64,000 nt of DNA from an uncultured Methylophaga sp. (lineage in GTDB: Bacteria > Pseudomonadota > Gammaproteobacteria > Nitrosococcales > Methylophagaceae). Under the pieces are notes generated by a model, which was given only the letters and a program-made list of their open reading frames with translations, made no database searches and was not told where the DNA came from. Positions within the stretch are counted from its first letter, which is position 1, and every line of letters begins with the position of its first letter. Both the position numbers and the translations under genes were made by a program. The stretch is taken from assembly GCA_913055695.1 (NCBI GenBank), contig CAJXKF010000007.1, positions 105,086 to 169,085 of the forward strand, in the 5' to 3' direction. Positions 61,357 through 64,000 of this stretch are shown here, one piece after another.

Positions 61357-61612
61357 GAGCTTCCTCCAAAAACTGATAGACGTCATCGTCCAAATCGGCG
61401 CCGTTAAAGGCGGCCTTTAATTCAGCGATAAGCTCGCCTACGGTTTGTTTTTTCTCACTGACTCGCTTCAGAATTTCCCCGGCAGCCGGGTTCAGTTTCA
61501 CCATGCCTTCCGGGTAAAGCAGGACATAGCAGTCCTGAGCGGGCTCCCACTGGAAGCGATAGCCCAGTGCCAGTACTGGCACTGAGTCAGCGTTAAATAT
61601 TCGTTCTGTCAT
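61328..61612 (-). CDS. pqqD: PQQ biosynthesis peptide chaperone PqqD
   Basis: [34 protein letters not shown]; start overlaps the pqqC stop. Confidence 0.95.
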   Translation of the reverse strand: MTERIFNADSVPVLALGYRFQWEPAQDCYVLLYPEGMVKLNPAAGEILKRVSEKKQTVGELIAELKAAFNGADLDDDVYQFLEEAHDNDWIRAE

Positions 61613-62346
61613 TTTTCTACTTCCACGTCCATGCAATAGGGCGGACGGTTTTCGATATAAGCCATCCACATGGCATCCAGCATAGTCCAGAGGATATCGA
61701 GTTTAAACTGCAGCAAATCGACCGCTCGCTGCTGTTTCTCACGGGTATCGCAATAGTCCAGCGTAATCTGCAGGCCGTGTTCGACATCACGTCTGGCTTC
61801 GCTCAGACGCTTACGGAAATAACGATAACCTCGTTCATCGATCCAGGGGTATAGTTCCGGCCAATTGTCGAGACGTGCCTGGTGGATTTTCGGCGCGAAC
61901 AGTTCTGTCAGAGAGGAACCGGCTGCTTCCTGCCAGGGCGCCCGGCGGGCAAAGTTGACGTAAGCATCAATCGCGAATCTTACACCAGGTAAGACATGCT
62001 CGTATGACCAGAGTTCTTCACGGCTGAGGCCTACTGACTCGCCCAGTTGCAGCCAGGCTTCAATACCGCCTTCCTGTCCTTCATAACCATCATGATCCAG
62101 AATGCGTTGTACCCAATGCTTGCGGACTTCGGCATCGTCACAGTTCGCCATGATCGCTGCATCTTTGATGGGAATCGCAGTCTGATAGTAAAAACGGTTG
62201 GCAACCCAGCCCTGAACCTGTTTCTGGTTCAGTTTGCCCGTGTGCATCAACTTATGGAATGGATGGTTGATGTGATACAGCGCTTCTTTGTCACGCAGTT
62301 TCTGTTCGAATTCTTCACGGGACCATGGGGCGGGTTTGTCTGACAT
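61609..62346 (-). CDS. pqqC: Pyrroloquinoline-quinone synthase
   Basis: [46 protein letters not shown]. Confidence 0.97.
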   Translation of the reverse strand: MSDKPAPWSREEFEQKLRDKEALYHINHPFHKLMHTGKLNQKQVQGWVANRFYYQTAIPIKDAAIMANCDDAEVRKHWVQRILDHDGYEGQEGGIEAWLQLGESVGLSREELWSYEHVLPGVRFAIDAYVNFARRAPWQEAAGSSLTELFAPKIHQARLDNWPELYPWIDERGYRYFRKRLSEARRDVEHGLQITLDYCDTREKQQRAVDLLQFKLDILWTMLDAMWMAYIENRPPYCMDVEVEK

Positions 62347-62379
62347 TCTCTCTTCCTCTCTCTAATCTGCTGGCAGTGT

Positions 62380-63294
62380 TTACAGTTCGATATCCATGCC
62401 ATCGTAGGCAACTTCGATACCGGCTTTATTCAGAATCTGCCGTTGTTCCGACTCTTCATTGAGAATCGGATTAGTGTTATTGATGTGAATCAGGATCTTG
62501 CGTGGCTTTTGCATGGCATTGAGCAGGCTCATAATGCCACCTTCACTGGACTGATCCAGATGCCCCATTTCCTGGGCGCGTTTATCACTGATGCCTTCGT
62601 GTGACATTTCATCATCGGTCCAGACAGTACCATCAACCAGTACCGCATCGGCATTACTCATGTATTCCAGCACGTGGGGTTCGGCAACACCAAGGCCCGG
62701 AGCATAAAACAGGTTTTTACCGGTACGGGTATCTTCAATTCTCATTCCGATATTGTCACCAGGCACTGTGTTATGGCGATGAGGTGAATATGGCGGCGCT
62801 TCACTTTTCAGCGGAACGGCAGTAAACACCAGACCTTCTGCACTGGGAATGGTGAAAGAAGATTGATCGGTCGCGATTTCATGATGGTTGATACCGCGGA
62901 AGTGGCCCAGGATGTTGAAGACCGGAAACCCCGTGGTCAGATCTTCATAGACGGCCTTGGTGGTATATACCTCCCAGGGTTTATTGTACTCACGCAGGGT
63001 CAGCATACCAGTGCTGTGATCAATCTGGGCGTCGGTAATCACAATCGCGGTGATTGCGGTGTCACGCACTTCCCGTGCCGGTTGCAGTGCCGGAAAATCG
63101 TCCAGCTGTTTTTTGATATCAGGCGAGGTGTTGAACAGGATCCAGTCTTTACCGTTGGCGCTGACTGCAATCGAAGACTGTGTGCGGGGGCTCGCTTTAA
63201 TGGTGCCCTCTCTGACGCCTTTACAGTTGGCGCAATTACAGTTCCATTGCGGGAAACCGCCACCTGCACCTGACCCTAAAACATGTACAAACAT
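62380..63294 (-). CDS. pqqB: PQQ biosynthesis protein PqqB
   Basis: [39 protein letters not shown]. Confidence 0.97.
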   Translation of the reverse strand: MFVHVLGSGAGGGFPQWNCNCANCKGVREGTIKASPRTQSSIAVSANGKDWILFNTSPDIKKQLDDFPALQPAREVRDTAITAIVITDAQIDHSTGMLTLREYNKPWEVYTTKAVYEDLTTGFPVFNILGHFRGINHHEIATDQSSFTIPSAEGLVFTAVPLKSEAPPYSPHRHNTVPGDNIGMRIEDTRTGKNLFYAPGLGVAEPHVLEYMSNADAVLVDGTVWTDDEMSHEGISDKRAQEMGHLDQSSEGGIMSLLNAMQKPRKILIHINNTNPILNEESEQRQILNKAGIEVAYDGMDIEL

Positions 63295-63359
63295 AAATGC
63301 CTCTATCTATCTGCTAAACCGAATCACACTCGGTGAATGGGATTGGGTTTAACGTTGCC

Positions 63360-63378
63360 CGGGGCCATAAAGGCCCCG
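63360..63378 (-). terminator. Stem-loop between pqqA and pqqB (attenuator or processing hairpin)
   Basis: CGGGGCC ATAAA GGCCCCG, 7-bp GC stem without a clear T-run. Confidence 0.65.
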
Positions 63379-63399
63379 AGCATACATCAAAAACCGATA

Positions 63400-63471
63400 T
63401 TAACGGTTGCAGATGTACATGGTTACTTCAAAACCAAAACGCATATCTGAGTATTCAGGTTTAGTCCACAT
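63400..63471 (-). CDS. pqqA: PQQ precursor peptide PqqA (23 aa); not in the supplied ORF track
   Basis: Translation [23 protein letters not shown]; conserved Glu-x3-Tyr (EVTMY); immediately upstream of pqqB. Confidence 0.97.
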   Translation of the reverse strand: MWTKPEYSDMRFGFEVTMYICNR

Positions 63472-63847
63472 AGTTATATCCTCTCTAAAATTTTTTTAGA
63501 AACGTTGGTCACCCGACCCATTCGGGTGACGGTTAAATGCTACACAGCTCTCATATAAGCCACGTCAGGATTCCCCGCCTTGCCGTTCAGGATTTTCCTG
63601 ATTTGTCTCTCAGTCGCAAAACCAGTCGCAATGCGGGGTTTGCCACTCAATACGGCTCACTGATTCAGAGTAGTTCTGGGGTTAGCGGGAAATTCTTCTC
63701 GGTACTGAAAGGGAAAAAACACCCTGATTGTCAGGCTGTTTTACTCAAGTTTTTTTGTTGCAGGATCAATAGACTATGAGCCTGATATAGACATCAGCTT
63801 ATATCTCTCTCGTTTGGCACTCGCATTCCCGATGCCAAAGCTTTTTT

Positions 63848-63873
63848 AGCCGGGCTTATGCCCGGCTTTTTTT
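63848..63873. terminator. Intrinsic terminator (bidirectional)
   Basis: AGCCGGGC TTAT GCCCGGCT followed by a T-run; a preceding T-run on the left makes it usable on both strands. Confidence 0.88.
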
Positions 63874-63879
63874 TGCATA

Positions 63880-63915
63880 AAAAAAGACCCGACATCTTGC
63901 GATGCCGGGCCTTTC
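63880..63915 (-). terminator. Intrinsic terminator for a minus-strand gene entering from the right edge
   Basis: Minus strand GGCCCGGCATC GCAA GATGTCGGGTC followed by TTTTTT. Confidence 0.82.
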
Positions 63916-64000
63916 TCAGACTAGTTAGATTAATTGCTTAATCTATTCGGGTCTTGGTCTTACAGGCTAAATACGCTCAGAACACCACCCAGGTTAGTCC

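Noticed and set aside
63537-63779. 80-aa plus-strand ORF upstream of pqqA
   Set aside because: No domain or clear ribosome-binding site; overlaps hairpin structures; more likely noncoding.
63960-64000. Possible 3' end of a minus-strand CDS (...TNLGGVLSVFSL*)
   Set aside because: Plausible because a minus-strand terminator follows it, but only about 13 residues are visible and no family can be named.
1-64000. CRISPR arrays, prophage, insertion sequences, tRNA or rRNA genes
   Set aside because: No spaced direct repeats, transposase or phage genes, or cloverleaf-like sequences were recognised when reading the intergenic regions; a tRNAscan/CRISPR search was not possible here.

Overview
This 64 kb window is a dense gammaproteobacterial chromosome segment. 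The gene content (pqqABCDE, two formate dehydrogenases, RF2, OvoA) suggests a methylotroph of the Methylophaga type; the taxon is inferred, not proven. Main blocks, in order: the 3' end of a GGDEF gene, yicC, rph, rdgB, hemW; thrC, hom, alaC; an HDOD protein and a degenerate serine-recombinase-like protein; lysS and prfB with the classic +1 frameshift site; nlpD, yqaA-like, pcm, surE with no rpoS next to nlpD; a cytosolic NAD-type formate dehydrogenase (two genes, the beta subunit being a NuoE/NuoF fusion); a nine-gene membrane/periplasmic formate dehydrogenase cluster that includes a 59-aa lipoprotein missing from the ORF track; parC/parE; ovoA next to a PLP C-S lyase; a DUF3450-ExbB-ExbB-ExbD-TonB-TPR system; a NarL-type two-component pair; hemL, sbcB, a radical SAM gene; tolC; and pqqABCDE followed by an ABC exporter. 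pqqA (23 aa) is also absent from the ORF track. The best leads are: (1) a lipoprotein plus secreted transthyretin/HIU-hydrolase-like pair behind a good Fur-box match; (2) a possible ovothiol cluster with an adjacent candidate OvoB; (3) the unlisted lipoprotein inside the fdh operon; (4) two diverged copies of a ~275-bp nested-palindrome element; (5) a structured noncoding region upstream of pqqA. No CRISPR array, prophage, rRNA or tRNA was recognised. All family calls come from reading motifs by eye; no database search was run.
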